From: JAMQPK01 sp035937795
GTDB lineage: Bacteria; Acidobacteriota; Vicinamibacteria; Vicinamibacterales; JAMQPK01
Assembly (NCBI GenBank): GCA_035937795.1
Contig: DASZHO010000089.1
Location: forward strand, 22,979 to 86,978
Reading direction: 5' to 3'
DNA: 64,000 nt
Shown: positions 44,175-51,698 of the stretch, in pieces
Layout of the letters: each line of letters begins with the position of its first letter
Position numbering within the stretch: position 1 is the stretch's first letter
Made by a program: the position numbers and the translations under genes
The notes under the pieces: model-generated
What the model saw: the letters and a program-made list of their open reading frames with translations, nothing else
The model's database searches: none
Told to the model about the DNA's origin: nothing

Positions 44175-44805
44175 CGCCGATGCGCGGGCACAAATCGCGG
44201 ATCGCGCAAGACGGGCATCGGGGATACACGGGACGGCACACGTGCTGGCCCCACGTCACCAGATACAAATTGATGTACGGCCACCAGCGTTCGTCTGTCG
44301 CCTTGTAGAGCGCCTGTTCGGTCTCATCGGGCGTCTTCGTCTTGACCCATCCGAGCCGGTTCGCAATGCGATGCACGTGGGTATCGACGCAAATGTTCCT
44401 CCGGCTTTCATACGCGAGGATCAACACCAGGTTCGCCGTCTTGCGGCCCACGCCGGGCAGCGTCAACAGCTCTTCCATCGTCCCCGGGATCTTCCCGCCG
44501 AAATCGCGGATCAGGGTGGCGCACGTCGCTTTGATGTAACGCGCCTTGTAGCGATAGAAGCTCACGGGGTAGATCAGCTTCTCGATCTGCTTGACGGTGA
44601 GCTTCCCCATCGTCTCCGGCGTGCCCGCCTTCGCGAACAAGCGCTCCGCAGCGGCATAGGTCGTCGCATCCTGCGTGCGCGCCGAGAGCAACGTGGCAAT
44701 CGTGACCTGAAAGGGATCCTCCTCCCGGGACGCAGAAATCTTCTCCACCGCGGGCAGCTCGAGCCCGGTGATGGCCACCGCGAGCCTCCGCATCACCCGT
44801 TCCAC
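44107..44805 (-). CDS. nth: Endonuclease III
   Basis: Protein of 232 aa. The helix-hairpin-helix LPGVGRKTANLVL includes the catalytic-lysine position, VDTHVHRIANRLG holds the catalytic aspartate, and a [4Fe-4S] loop closes it: C-x6-C-x2-C-x5-C in CRPVYPRCPSCAIRDLC. It excises oxidised pyrimidines and cuts at AP sites. GTG 44805 or ATG 44793 may start it; neither has a strong ribosome site. Confidence 0.95.
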   Translation of the reverse strand: MERVMRRLAVAITGLELPAVEKISASREEDPFQVTIATLLSARTQDATTYAAAERLFAKAGTPETMGKLTVKQIEKLIYPVSFYRYKARYIKATCATLIRDFGGKIPGTMEELLTLPGVGRKTANLVLILAYESRRNICVDTHVHRIANRLGWVKTKTPDETEQALYKATDERWWPYINLYLVTWGQHVCRPVYPRCPSCAIRDLCPRIGVTRISRAAVDLPVEASAAESSM

Positions 44806-44852
44806 GGTCTGCGATAGAGAACGTTTCTTCGTAGAAATAACGTCCGATCCGG

Positions 44853-45797
44853 TTATGGGATGGGCGTGACGGGTGGCTTACCCGTGAGCACGTTGACCAC
44901 GTTGCGCGCGGCGAGATCGTACATCGCGGCGCGGGTCTCGGCGGTCGCGCTCGCCAGGTGCGGCACCAGCACCACGTTCTCGAGCTTCAGCAGCTCTGGA
45001 TGGACTCTCGGCTCATCTTCGTACACGTCGAGCCCTGCGCCTTTTATGATGCCCTCGCGCAACCCCCACGCGAGCGCGTCCTCATCGACGACAGGACCTC
45101 GCGACGTGTTGATCAGATAGGCCGACCGCTTCATCCGGGACAAGGCGGTCCGGTCGATCAAGTGCCGCGTCTCGGGCAACAGCGGCACGTGGACCGAAAC
45201 GACATCGGAAGTCGCCAACAGCTGATCGACCGACATGCTGGTGTACGCCGGCAACGAGCGCGGCGCCGGATCGTAGTAGGCGATTCTCATACCGAGGTTC
45301 CGGGCCTTTTCCGCCACGACCTGGCCGATCCGGCCGGCCCCGATGATTCCAAGCTGCCGATCCCTGACGTCGGACCCGATCATGAAGTCCAGCGCGAAGC
45401 CCTTCCACTCGCCGCGCCGGACTGCGCGATCGCCTTCGACGATGCGGCGGGTGACCGCCATGATCAAGGTGATGGCCATGTTCGCCGTCGCTTCGGTCAA
45501 CACGTCCGGGGTGTTGGTGAGCACGATGCCCTTCGACCGCGCGTACGGCAAATCGAGGTTGTTGTAGCCCACGGCAACGTTCGCAATAACTTTGAGATCG
45601 GTTCCAGCGTCGATGACTTCCTTGTCGATCTTGTCGAGCGCCGCCACCACGAGCGCCTGTCTTCCCTTGACGCGCCTCACAAGCTCGTCGTGCGTGAGCA
45701 CGCCCTCCCGGTAGACCTCGACGTCCCCCACGGCTTCGAGAGGCGCGGTTGCCGCGGATGGAAGCTTGTAGGTGACCAGAATCGAGGGCTTGGCCAT
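44853..45797 (-). CDS. D-isomer-specific 2-hydroxyacid dehydrogenase (glyoxylate/hydroxypyruvate reductase-like), end of BMC operon
   Basis: Protein of 314 aa from ATG 45797. The NAD(P)-binding loop GIIGAGRIGQVV (150s), the catalytic Arg in LINTSRGPVVDEDAL and the Glu-His pair in YEDEPRVHPELL...VPHLASAT are intact. The overall type is GyaR/GhrB, acting on glyoxylate, hydroxypyruvate or a similar 2-oxoacid, possibly lactate/pyruvate. It follows the small BMC-associated gene by five bases, so it belongs to the same transcript, but no clear encapsulation helix is seen at either end; it may work outside the shell to recycle cofactor or product. Confidence 0.88.
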   Translation of the reverse strand: MAKPSILVTYKLPSAATAPLEAVGDVEVYREGVLTHDELVRRVKGRQALVVAALDKIDKEVIDAGTDLKVIANVAVGYNNLDLPYARSKGIVLTNTPDVLTEATANMAITLIMAVTRRIVEGDRAVRRGEWKGFALDFMIGSDVRDRQLGIIGAGRIGQVVAEKARNLGMRIAYYDPAPRSLPAYTSMSVDQLLATSDVVSVHVPLLPETRHLIDRTALSRMKRSAYLINTSRGPVVDEDALAWGLREGIIKGAGLDVYEDEPRVHPELLKLENVVLVPHLASATAETRAAMYDLAARNVVNVLTGKPPVTPIP

Positions 45798-45802
45798 GCC
45801 GA

Positions 45803-46066
45803 TCAGTGTCCGTACGACTGGCAGAACCCGCAATGATTGCACTGCACGGAGGGTTCGATCAGACACCTGCCATCATCGATCTCGCTGCCCGGCGTGACGT
45901 GCAGGATGATGTGGCTGGCATGCGAAGCGAACCGGGATCGCGAGTCGTTGTCCGCGAGCCCGCCTGAAAACGACTCCCGATCTCGCTTCGGGACTCTTTC
46001 TGCGGGCCGCCCGAGATGCCGCTCGATCGCTTCGCGGACGAGCACGCGGAGGTCTTGTTCGTTCAT
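45803..46066 (-). CDS. Small BMC-locus protein: targeting-like helix plus Cys/His-rich tail, unknown function
   Basis: Protein of 87 aa. The first 19 residues (MNEQDLRVLVREAIERHLG) look like an encapsulation peptide: amphipathic, with the same L-x-x-L-(I/V)-x-x-A-(V/I) spacing as the aldolase C-terminus. Residues 20-46 are a charged linker. The rest (about 47-87) has H49, H52, H56, C68 and a final C76-x-x-C79-x-x-C82 with H78 and H87, suggesting a metal or cluster site. The ATG overlaps the BMC-P stop as ATGA. I recognise no family. It could be an enzyme, a redox protein or an assembly adaptor inside the shell. Confidence 0.75.
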   Translation of the reverse strand: MNEQDLRVLVREAIERHLGRPAERVPKRDRESFSGGLADNDSRSRFASHASHIILHVTPGSEIDDGRCLIEPSVQCNHCGFCQSYGH

Positions 46067-46335
46067 GATGGCAGATCGACCGTATCGACGATGCCCACGA
46101 TCGCCGCGTCGACCGGCGCAGCCTTTTTGCCGATAGCGTCGCTCGCCGAGCGTCCCTCGAGCACGATCAGCACCCGTTCGCCGACCCCCGCGCCTGCTCC
46201 GTCCACGGCGAGCAGCTCGCCGCCGCGCGGCGTGTCTTCAAGCGTAAGCGGCTGCACGAGCAGCAGCTTCCCGCCTTCGAGCTTTCGATGCTTTTTGGTG
46301 GAAACGACCGTTCCGATGACGCGAGCGAGAAGCAT
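46063..46335 (-). CDS. BMC pentameric vertex protein (BMC-P, EutN/CcmL family), copy 3
   Basis: Protein of 90 aa. It starts MLLARVIGTVVSTKKHRKLEG and continues KLLLVQPLTLEDTPRG and AGVGERVLIVLEGRSA, the standard EutN/CcmL beta-barrel pattern, ending AAIVGIVDTVDLPS. Pentamers cap shell vertices. Three different BMC-P genes in a row are typical of PVM-like BMC loci. Confidence 0.93.
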   Translation of the reverse strand: MLLARVIGTVVSTKKHRKLEGGKLLLVQPLTLEDTPRGGELLAVDGAGAGVGERVLIVLEGRSASDAIGKKAAPVDAAIVGIVDTVDLPS

Positions 46336-46343
46336 GGCGCGGG

Positions 46344-46610
46344 CTAGCCGACGGTCCAGTGATCGACGATTCCCACAATGCCCGCGTCGGCGGGCACTTC
46401 GATCGGGTAAAACGGAAAGCTCGCTTCCTTGCCGCGCACGAAAAATACGTCTTCGCCGACACCGGCGCCCATCGAATCGGCCGCCACGATCACCCGGCCG
46501 GCGGGTTCGCCGGATGAAGACATCGGCTGCACCAGCAGCAGCGTCACGCCGGCCAGCGTATCGTTCTTGTTGTTGAGGACGACGTTTCCAACGACCCTGC
46601 CTAGTTGCAT
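46344..46610 (-). CDS. BMC pentameric vertex protein (BMC-P), copy 2
   Basis: Protein of 88 aa from ATG 46610. MQLGRVVGNVVLNNKNDTLAG, then LLLVQPMSSSGEPAG and GAGVGEDVFFVRGKEASF, ends DAGIVGIVDHWTVG. It is the most divergent of the three, with a Phe-rich loop (F-P-F-Y) where the others are charged. Neighbouring genes are 8 and 13 bases away, all in the same direction. Confidence 0.93.
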   Translation of the reverse strand: MQLGRVVGNVVLNNKNDTLAGVTLLLVQPMSSSGEPAGRVIVAADSMGAGVGEDVFFVRGKEASFPFYPIEVPADAGIVGIVDHWTVG

Positions 46611-46623
46611 ATGATCACGGCCG

Positions 46624-46893
46624 TCAGTCCTTGATTTCGATCTCGTCGATGATGCCGACGATGGCGGCATCTACGGGGCAATCCTTCATGCCCGACGCCA
46701 TGCGCGCCGAGCTGCCGCTGACGATCAACACGGTCTCGCCGAAGCCCGCGTCGACCGTATCGACCGCGACCAGATAGTTGCCTTCGGGCTTGCCTTTGGG
46801 ATCCATGGGTCGCGCGATGAGGAGTTTGCTGCTGACCAGGCGCGGATCTTTGCGGGTCGCCACCACGGTGCCGACCACCTTGGCCAGTATCAC
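46624..46893 (-). CDS. BMC pentameric vertex protein (BMC-P), copy 1
   Basis: Protein of 89 aa from GTG 46893 (ILAKVVGTVVATRKDPRLVS), chosen because family proteins begin right at this strand. An ATG at 46923 would add ten residues overlapping the BMC-H gene. KLLIARPMDPKGKPEG, DAGFGETVLIVSGSSARM and AAIVGIIDEIEI complete the fold. Confidence 0.92.
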   Translation of the reverse strand: MILAKVVGTVVATRKDPRLVSSKLLIARPMDPKGKPEGNYLVAVDTVDAGFGETVLIVSGSSARMASGMKDCPVDAAIVGIIDEIEIKD

Positions 46894-46897
46894 TTTT

Positions 46898-47188
46898 TCA
46901 GGCCTTGACGCCCGACTTGCCAATCGGCAGCGCCTCTTCGAGGTTGGCGTGGGGGCGCGGGATCACGTGCACCGACACGAGCTCGCCTACCCGGCGCGCC
47001 GCCGCCGCGCCCGCATCGGTGGCGGCTTTCACCGCCGCCACATCGCCGCGCACGATCGCGGTGACGTAACCGGCGCCGATCTTTTCCCAGCCGACCAGCG
47101 TCACCTTGGCGGCCTTCACCATCGCATCCGCCGCTTCAATCATGGCGACGAGTCCTTTGGTTTCGACCATGCCGAGCGCCTCACCCAT
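46898..47188 (-). CDS. BMC hexameric shell protein (BMC-H)
   Basis: Protein of 96 aa. EALGMVETKGLVAMIEAADAMVKAA and VTAIVRGDVAAVKAATDAGAAAA form the PF00936 fold. The pore loop is KIGAGYVT (about 36-43), where PduA/EutM have KIGSGLVT, so the pore-lining serine is an alanine followed by a tyrosine-bearing turn. It is the only BMC-H here and no trimeric BMC-T is seen, so this one hexamer must build the facets unless others lie elsewhere. GGGAGGT precedes ATG 47188 at good spacing. Confidence 0.95.
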   Translation of the reverse strand: MGEALGMVETKGLVAMIEAADAMVKAAKVTLVGWEKIGAGYVTAIVRGDVAAVKAATDAGAAAARRVGELVSVHVIPRPHANLEEALPIGKSGVKA

Positions 47189-48077
47189 GCTGACCTCCCA
47201 ATAGAGCCTTCACGGCATCCTCAATCAGGGCCGTAAGCTCGCGGTATGATAGCCGAATTTCCCCGTCCAAATCCGACGGATCGGTCGGGATCAATCGCGC
47301 GCCGCTCGCCCCGCCCGGGCCGCTCGGTAATGACGCGGGCGCCTGAATCGTCTGGCACGAAGCTTGGTCGGAAGCCTCATCGGTTTCGGGCATCGTCGTC
47401 GGCCCATCGGCGCAAATCGGCGCGGGCGAGCTGATGCCGTAATTTCCGCGGAGCCCCTGCAGCCGCTCCACTTCCTGTCGCGACAGAAGATGCTCGCGGC
47501 CGAGCTGTCTGGCGACCAGGCTGATTTTCGCAAAGTGCTCGATCGTTTCCATCTTGTAATAAGCCGAGAACACGTCGCTCCCAACGGTCAGCGCGCCGTG
47601 GTTGGCGAGCAGCAAGCCGTCGTGCGCCTTGATGTATTTGCGCACGGCTTCCGGCAGCTCGGGAGTAGACGGCGTGCCGTATTCAGCGATGGGAATGCTG
47701 CCGAGCGTGGTGACGACCTCTGCGAGCACGGCGCGATCGAGCGGAATGCCGGCGACGGCAAACCCGGTCGCGGTGGGCGGATGCGCGTGCACCACGGCGC
47801 GCGCGTCGGGCCGGTTTTTGTAAACCTCGAGATGCATCAATAGCTCGGTCGAGGCATCGCGCGCGCCGCGGAGCTTTTTGCCCGCGAGATCGGTGACGAC
47901 CATCATCTCCGGCGTCATGAATCCCTTCGAGACGCTCCTGGGCGTGGTCAACACCGTCTCGTCGTCCAGCCGGATACTGATGTTGCCGTCGTTCGACGCG
48001 ACGTAGCCGCGCGCGTAGACGCGCCTGCCGACTTCGACGATGTCCGCTCGGAATGCGTCTTCGGTCCGCTGGTTCAT
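47181..48077 (-). CDS. Class II (zinc) sugar-phosphate aldolase with C-terminal encapsulation peptide, BMC cargo
   Basis: Protein of 298 aa. Residues 1-215 form a FucA/RhaD-type aldolase: SNDGNISIRLDD, E78 as the likely acid-base, H97 and H99 in VVHAHPPTATG and H160 in ANHGALTVG as zinc ligands. Family members split L-fuculose- or L-rhamnulose-1-phosphate to DHAP and lactaldehyde. Residues 216-270 are a Pro/Ser/Gly/Ala linker, and residues 275-294 (LSYRELTALIEDAVKALLG) form an amphipathic helix like known BMC encapsulation peptides. The ATG overlaps the TPR stop. It is probably the signature enzyme of this BMC; the exact sugar is inferred. Confidence 0.9.
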   Translation of the reverse strand: MNQRTEDAFRADIVEVGRRVYARGYVASNDGNISIRLDDETVLTTPRSVSKGFMTPEMMVVTDLAGKKLRGARDASTELLMHLEVYKNRPDARAVVHAHPPTATGFAVAGIPLDRAVLAEVVTTLGSIPIAEYGTPSTPELPEAVRKYIKAHDGLLLANHGALTVGSDVFSAYYKMETIEHFAKISLVARQLGREHLLSRQEVERLQGLRGNYGISSPAPICADGPTTMPETDEASDQASCQTIQAPASLPSGPGGASGARLIPTDPSDLDGEIRLSYRELTALIEDAVKALLGGQHG

Positions 48078-48685
48078 TGGCCGATGTTCCCGTGGGCCGA
48101 TGACAGGCTGTCGAGCGCCTGTTTGGCTTGCTGACCTTCGGGGCTTTGCGGCGCCACCTCGACGAGCTTCTGCCACGCCTCGGTCGCGCCCTTGAGATCG
48201 CGCTTGCCGAAGGCCCTGACCACCCCGAGGTTGAGCAGCGTCTTGGCGTGCGTCGGATCGATTTCGAGAGAATGCTGGAGCTGCTCTAACGCCCGATCGG
48301 TTTCCTTGTTGTAGTAGTAACTGACGCCGAGGTCGGTGCTGACGTTCACATCTTTGGGATTGAGCGACAGCGATTCCTGATACCACTTGATGGCTTCGGG
48401 GTATTTCCCGGCATCGTAGTACAGATCGCCAAGCTGGCTTCGCGCAACCGCGTTCTTCGGATCCCGCTCGGCGACGCTTTCGAGCGCCCGCGCCTTGGTT
48501 TCGTCGAGCATCGCCGGAGCAGGCGTACTGGACTCGGAGGCGGTCGAAGCCTGCTGCGGGGCGCTCTGGGCCTGGGTCGCAGCCGGACGAGGCGCGAGCT
48601 GCGCCTGCTGGCTGCCGATCATCCAGCCGACGATCAGGCCGAAGAAAACGCCTGAGATTGCGTAAATCACCGACTCCAGTTTCAT
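48074..48685 (-). CDS. Membrane-anchored TPR protein
   Basis: Protein of 203 aa. One N-terminal helix (about 7-25, ISGVFFGLIVGWMIGSQ) is followed by a Gln/Ala/Pro-rich linker and about four tetratricopeptide repeats (AVARSQLGDLYYDAGKYPEA, VNVSTDLGVSYYYNKETDRA, AKTLLNLGVVRAFGKRD). It probably scaffolds protein-protein contacts at the membrane. It precedes the BMC aldolase with an ATGA overlap, but similar TPR proteins are common outside BMC loci, so a shell role is uncertain. Confidence 0.85.
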   Translation of the reverse strand: MKLESVIYAISGVFFGLIVGWMIGSQQAQLAPRPAATQAQSAPQQASTASESSTPAPAMLDETKARALESVAERDPKNAVARSQLGDLYYDAGKYPEAIKWYQESLSLNPKDVNVSTDLGVSYYYNKETDRALEQLQHSLEIDPTHAKTLLNLGVVRAFGKRDLKGATEAWQKLVEVAPQSPEGQQAKQALDSLSSAHGNIGQ

Positions 48686-48700
48686 GGTTCCTGGCTCAGA

Positions 48701-49504
48701 TCATAATAGTGTTCGTCTGAACCAGTCCACCAAGGCGCCCGCCAAGTCCGGATCTTTTGACAGCAGCACCGTGCCATGCGCCAGGACATCGCTCAGCCGC
48801 ACTTCGCGCGTGCCCGGCCCGATGGCGGCGAGCGTGCGAATCGAGCGCCACGCGTACGGGTCCTTCGTGCTCGCCACGAGCAATGCCGGACGCGCACCGA
48901 ATTTCTTCATCGGCGCCTCGGTCCTGAGGTTCCGGTAGTCCAGGCCTGGAGAAAGCAGCGCAATCGACCGTACGTTCGGGTCATCCGCGCCGTCGATCAC
49001 CGCGAGATTGGCGCCGATCGACGCGCCGGCGATGCCCACCGCGCTCGGCACCACGTCGGGGCGCTCCCGCAGAAACGCCTTGGCCGCCTTGACATCGAGC
49101 TGCAAGGCGTCCTGGCCTGCGTCGCCGCCGTTGCGAAAGTCGATCGCGAGCACGGCATAGCCCGCGTCGGCCAGACGCGAGCCGGCCGCCAGCCAGTCGT
49201 CGTGCGTGCGCGCCAGCATGGGAAGCAAGACGATGCCCGGCGAGGGGTGCCGGGAGGATTCGAGGTACGTGCCCGCCAGACTGACGCCGTCCTCGGTTCG
49301 CAGCGTGACACGTCTGGACGCGGCGGCCTGTCCTCGCTGGCCCATCGCAAAGAACAGCAGCACGAGAAGCGCAGCCGTCAGCCGGCACCCGATCGGGATT
49401 CGGGATTCGACCCCAATCTGGATTCCGGACCCGGATCCGGATCCGGCGGGCGGCAGCCTCACGCAGGCGGCCGATTCGAAATCAGGGCGTGGTTCTGAGG
49501 GCAT
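48701..49504 (-). CDS. Alpha/beta hydrolase (dienelactone-hydrolase/BAAT-like), exported
   Basis: Protein of about 267 aa. LAGTYLESSRHPSPGIVLLPMLARTHDDWLAAG is the hydrolase core start, GIAGASIGANLAV the nucleophile elbow (G-x-S-x-G with Ser), and VLAHGTVLL the catalytic His. A hydrophobic segment LTAALLVLLFFAMG near residue 45 suggests a signal or anchor. The start is uncertain: ATG 49504 lies inside pdxJ, and the DNA between (49393-49447) is low-complexity GGGATTCGGGATTCG / GGATCCGGATCCGG sequence that may not be native coding. Confidence 0.78.
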   Translation of the reverse strand: MPSEPRPDFESAACVRLPPAGSGSGSGIQIGVESRIPIGCRLTAALLVLLFFAMGQRGQAAASRRVTLRTEDGVSLAGTYLESSRHPSPGIVLLPMLARTHDDWLAAGSRLADAGYAVLAIDFRNGGDAGQDALQLDVKAAKAFLRERPDVVPSAVGIAGASIGANLAVIDGADDPNVRSIALLSPGLDYRNLRTEAPMKKFGARPALLVASTKDPYAWRSIRTLAAIGPGTREVRLSDVLAHGTVLLSKDPDLAGALVDWFRRTLL

Positions 49505-50219
49505 CGAGATAGTCACGAACAGATCTCTCCAACCCGACAAACAGCGCATGCGAGACGAGCGCGTGCCCGATCGATACTTCTGCAAGATGCGGAAGACGCC
49601 GAAAGAGGGGAAGGTTGTGAAGATCGAGGTCGTGGCCGGCGTTGACCCCCATTCCACGCGAATGGGCGAGCTCGGCGGCGGCGGCGTAGCTTTTGAAGCT
49701 CGCCTCGCCTGTTCCCGCCTCGAACGCTCGTGCAAAGGGTTCGGTGTAGAGCTCGACGCGATCACCGCCGCGGTCGGCCGCCCACCGTACGGCGTCGGCC
49801 ACCGGATCGACAAACAGGCTCACGCGAACGCCGAGCCGCTTGCAATCGCCCACGACCTTCTCGATCGCAGCCGCCGGCGTCGCGGCCGGCCAACCCGCCT
49901 GGCTGGTAATTTCGCCGGGCTTCACCGGCACGAGCGTGCACTGTGTTGGCCGCACCTCGGCGACAAGATCGAGAAACCCCTGGCGCGGGTCGCCTTCGAG
50001 ATTGTATTCGACGTGGCCGGCGAGCGATCGCAATTGCGACGCGATCGCGCGGACGTCTGCCGGCGTGATGTGCCGCTCGTCGGCTCGCGGGTGGACGGTG
50101 ATGCCGGGGGCACCGGCCTCGACGCAGACGCGAACGGCGTCGAGCACGCTCGGCTCTCTGCCGCCGCGCGAGTTTCGCAGGGTCGCCACCTTGTTGACGT
50201 TGACCGAGAGGCGGAGCAT
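49482..50219 (-). CDS. pdxJ: Pyridoxine 5'-phosphate synthase
   Basis: Protein of 245 aa. LRLSVNVNKVATLRNSRGG, GITVHPRADERHI and GVNAGHDLDLHNLP are the conserved active-site loops of PdxJ, which closes the pyridoxine ring from deoxyxylulose phosphate. The ATG is immediately preceded by the pyrimidine-rich face of a repeat, with no Shine-Dalgarno visible, so the repeat may have displaced the native leader. Confidence 0.95.
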   Translation of the reverse strand: MLRLSVNVNKVATLRNSRGGREPSVLDAVRVCVEAGAPGITVHPRADERHITPADVRAIASQLRSLAGHVEYNLEGDPRQGFLDLVAEVRPTQCTLVPVKPGEITSQAGWPAATPAAAIEKVVGDCKRLGVRVSLFVDPVADAVRWAADRGGDRVELYTEPFARAFEAGTGEASFKSYAAAAELAHSRGMGVNAGHDLDLHNLPLFRRLPHLAEVSIGHALVSHALFVGLERSVRDYLDALRTTP

Positions 50220-50220
50220 A

Positions 50221-50330
50221 AGAAAGTTAAAAGTGGAAAGTTAAAAGTAGAAAGTAAAGTTAAAAGTGGAAAGTTAAGTTAAAAGTAGAAAGTTAAGTTA
50301 CAAGTTAAAAGTAGAAGGTAGAGAGTAAGG
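50221..50330. repeat. Purine-rich GAAAGTTAAAAGTGG/GTAGAAAGTTAAGTT repeat
   Basis: The plus strand is built of GAAAGTTAAAAGT(A/G)G blocks joined by AAAGTTAAGTT. It is the longest of the four arrays and fills the gap between pdxJ and glmM, both on the minus strand. It begins right before the pdxJ start codon and ends about 10 bases from the glmM stop. Confidence 0.85.
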
Positions 50331-50340
50331 GACGACCACG

Positions 50341-51678
50341 CTACCCCAGCGACAGCTTCACCTGAAAGGCGATTTCGCGCGCCCAAGCGTCGATGTCTTC
50401 TTTGTTCTGGCCCTCCAGCATCACCCGGAGCAAGGGCTCCGTCCCGGAATACCGGACGAGCAGGCGGCCGTTGGCGCCCAGGCGGTGCTCTACCTGCTCG
50501 ATTGCCGCGGCGATCTGCGGAATCGTCTTCAAATCGACCTTTTCCCGCACGCGCACGTTCAACAGCACCTGTGGATAGGTCTGCAAGTCGTCGGCAAGGT
50601 CCGCCAATTCCCTTCCGGTGACGGCCATCGTGCGCAGGACGTTCATGGCGGTGATGAGCCCGTCGCCCGTATAGAGAAAATCGGAAAAAATGATGTGTCC
50701 GGACTGTTCGCCGCCGAGCGACAGATTTCTCTTCTGCATTTCCTCCATGACGTATTTGTCGCCCACGGTGGTCCGCACCAGGCCGATGCCGAGTTTCTGG
50801 AGGGCCAGCTCCAGGCCGATGTTGCTCATCACCGTCGCGACCACCGCGTTGCCGCGCAGGCGGTCCTCGGCTTTCATCTGCTTGGCGCACATCAGCAGCA
50901 CGTGGTCGCCGTCGAGAATGCGGCCCGCCGCGTCGACGAAGATCGCGCGGTCGCCGTCGCCATCGAACGCAACGCCCAGCCGGCAGCGGCTCGAGACCAC
51001 CGCCTCGGCCAGCGATTCCGGATGCGTCGAGCCGCAGCCCTGGTTGATATTGCGGCCGTCCGGGCTGGCCGCAAGCACGATCGCGTCGAAGCCCATCTCC
51101 CTGAACAGCTTCGGCGCGACCGTCGTCATCGCGCCGTTCGCGCAATCGACGGCGAGGCGCAGCGAGCCGAGACGTTCGAGGCGCGGCAGCACTTCGCGCG
51201 CGTGATCCAGGTAAGCCCGGAGATGATCGGTGGCGTTCACTTCCGCCGCGTCGCCCCTCGACGGCTGCCACGACGGGTCGGCCACCAGCTCTTCGATGCG
51301 CTCTTCCAGATGTTCGCTATATTTGGCGCCGGAACCGGAAAATACCTTGATGCCGTTGTCTTGATACGGGTTGTGAGAAGCGGAAATGACGGCGCCGGAA
51401 TCAAATTGCAGGGATCGCGTCAGATACGCGACCGCCGGAGTGGGCGCAACGCCGATGCTGTAGACCGTGGCGCCGCTCGAGCCGGCGCCGTGCGCCAGTT
51501 CGCGCTCGATCCATTCGCCGGACTCGCGCGTGTCACGACCGATCAGCACGCGTTTGCCCCCGTTCCCGGGCATCACCTTCACCAGCGCGGCGCCGACCCG
51601 CCGGATGGTCTCGGCGTCCAGCGGAAACGTGCCGGCCGATCCTCTGATTCCGTCGGTTCCGAACAGCGGGTGTGCCAT
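50341..51678 (-). CDS. glmM: Phosphoglucosamine mutase
   Basis: Protein of 445 aa. The phosphoserine loop AVISASHNPYQDNG (S101), metal site GVAFDGDGDRAIFVD and sugar-binding GEQSGHIIF are complete. It converts glucosamine-6- to glucosamine-1-phosphate for cell-wall precursors. It is last in cdaA-cdaR-glmM; in Firmicutes these proteins contact each other and GlmM restrains CdaA. Confidence 0.97.
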   Translation of the reverse strand: MAHPLFGTDGIRGSAGTFPLDAETIRRVGAALVKVMPGNGGKRVLIGRDTRESGEWIERELAHGAGSSGATVYSIGVAPTPAVAYLTRSLQFDSGAVISASHNPYQDNGIKVFSGSGAKYSEHLEERIEELVADPSWQPSRGDAAEVNATDHLRAYLDHAREVLPRLERLGSLRLAVDCANGAMTTVAPKLFREMGFDAIVLAASPDGRNINQGCGSTHPESLAEAVVSSRCRLGVAFDGDGDRAIFVDAAGRILDGDHVLLMCAKQMKAEDRLRGNAVVATVMSNIGLELALQKLGIGLVRTTVGDKYVMEEMQKRNLSLGGEQSGHIIFSDFLYTGDGLITAMNVLRTMAVTGRELADLADDLQTYPQVLLNVRVREKVDLKTIPQIAAAIEQVEHRLGANGRLLVRYSGTEPLLRVMLEGQNKEDIDAWAREIAFQVKLSLG

Positions 51679-51698
51679 CAGCGGCGAGCGGGTCGGCC

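Noticed and set aside
46063..47188. Carboxysome, Pdu or Eut compartment
   Set aside because: No RuBisCO, carbonic anhydrase, diol dehydratase or ethanolamine lyase; a class II aldolase plus three BMC-P genes fits the PVM-like group instead.
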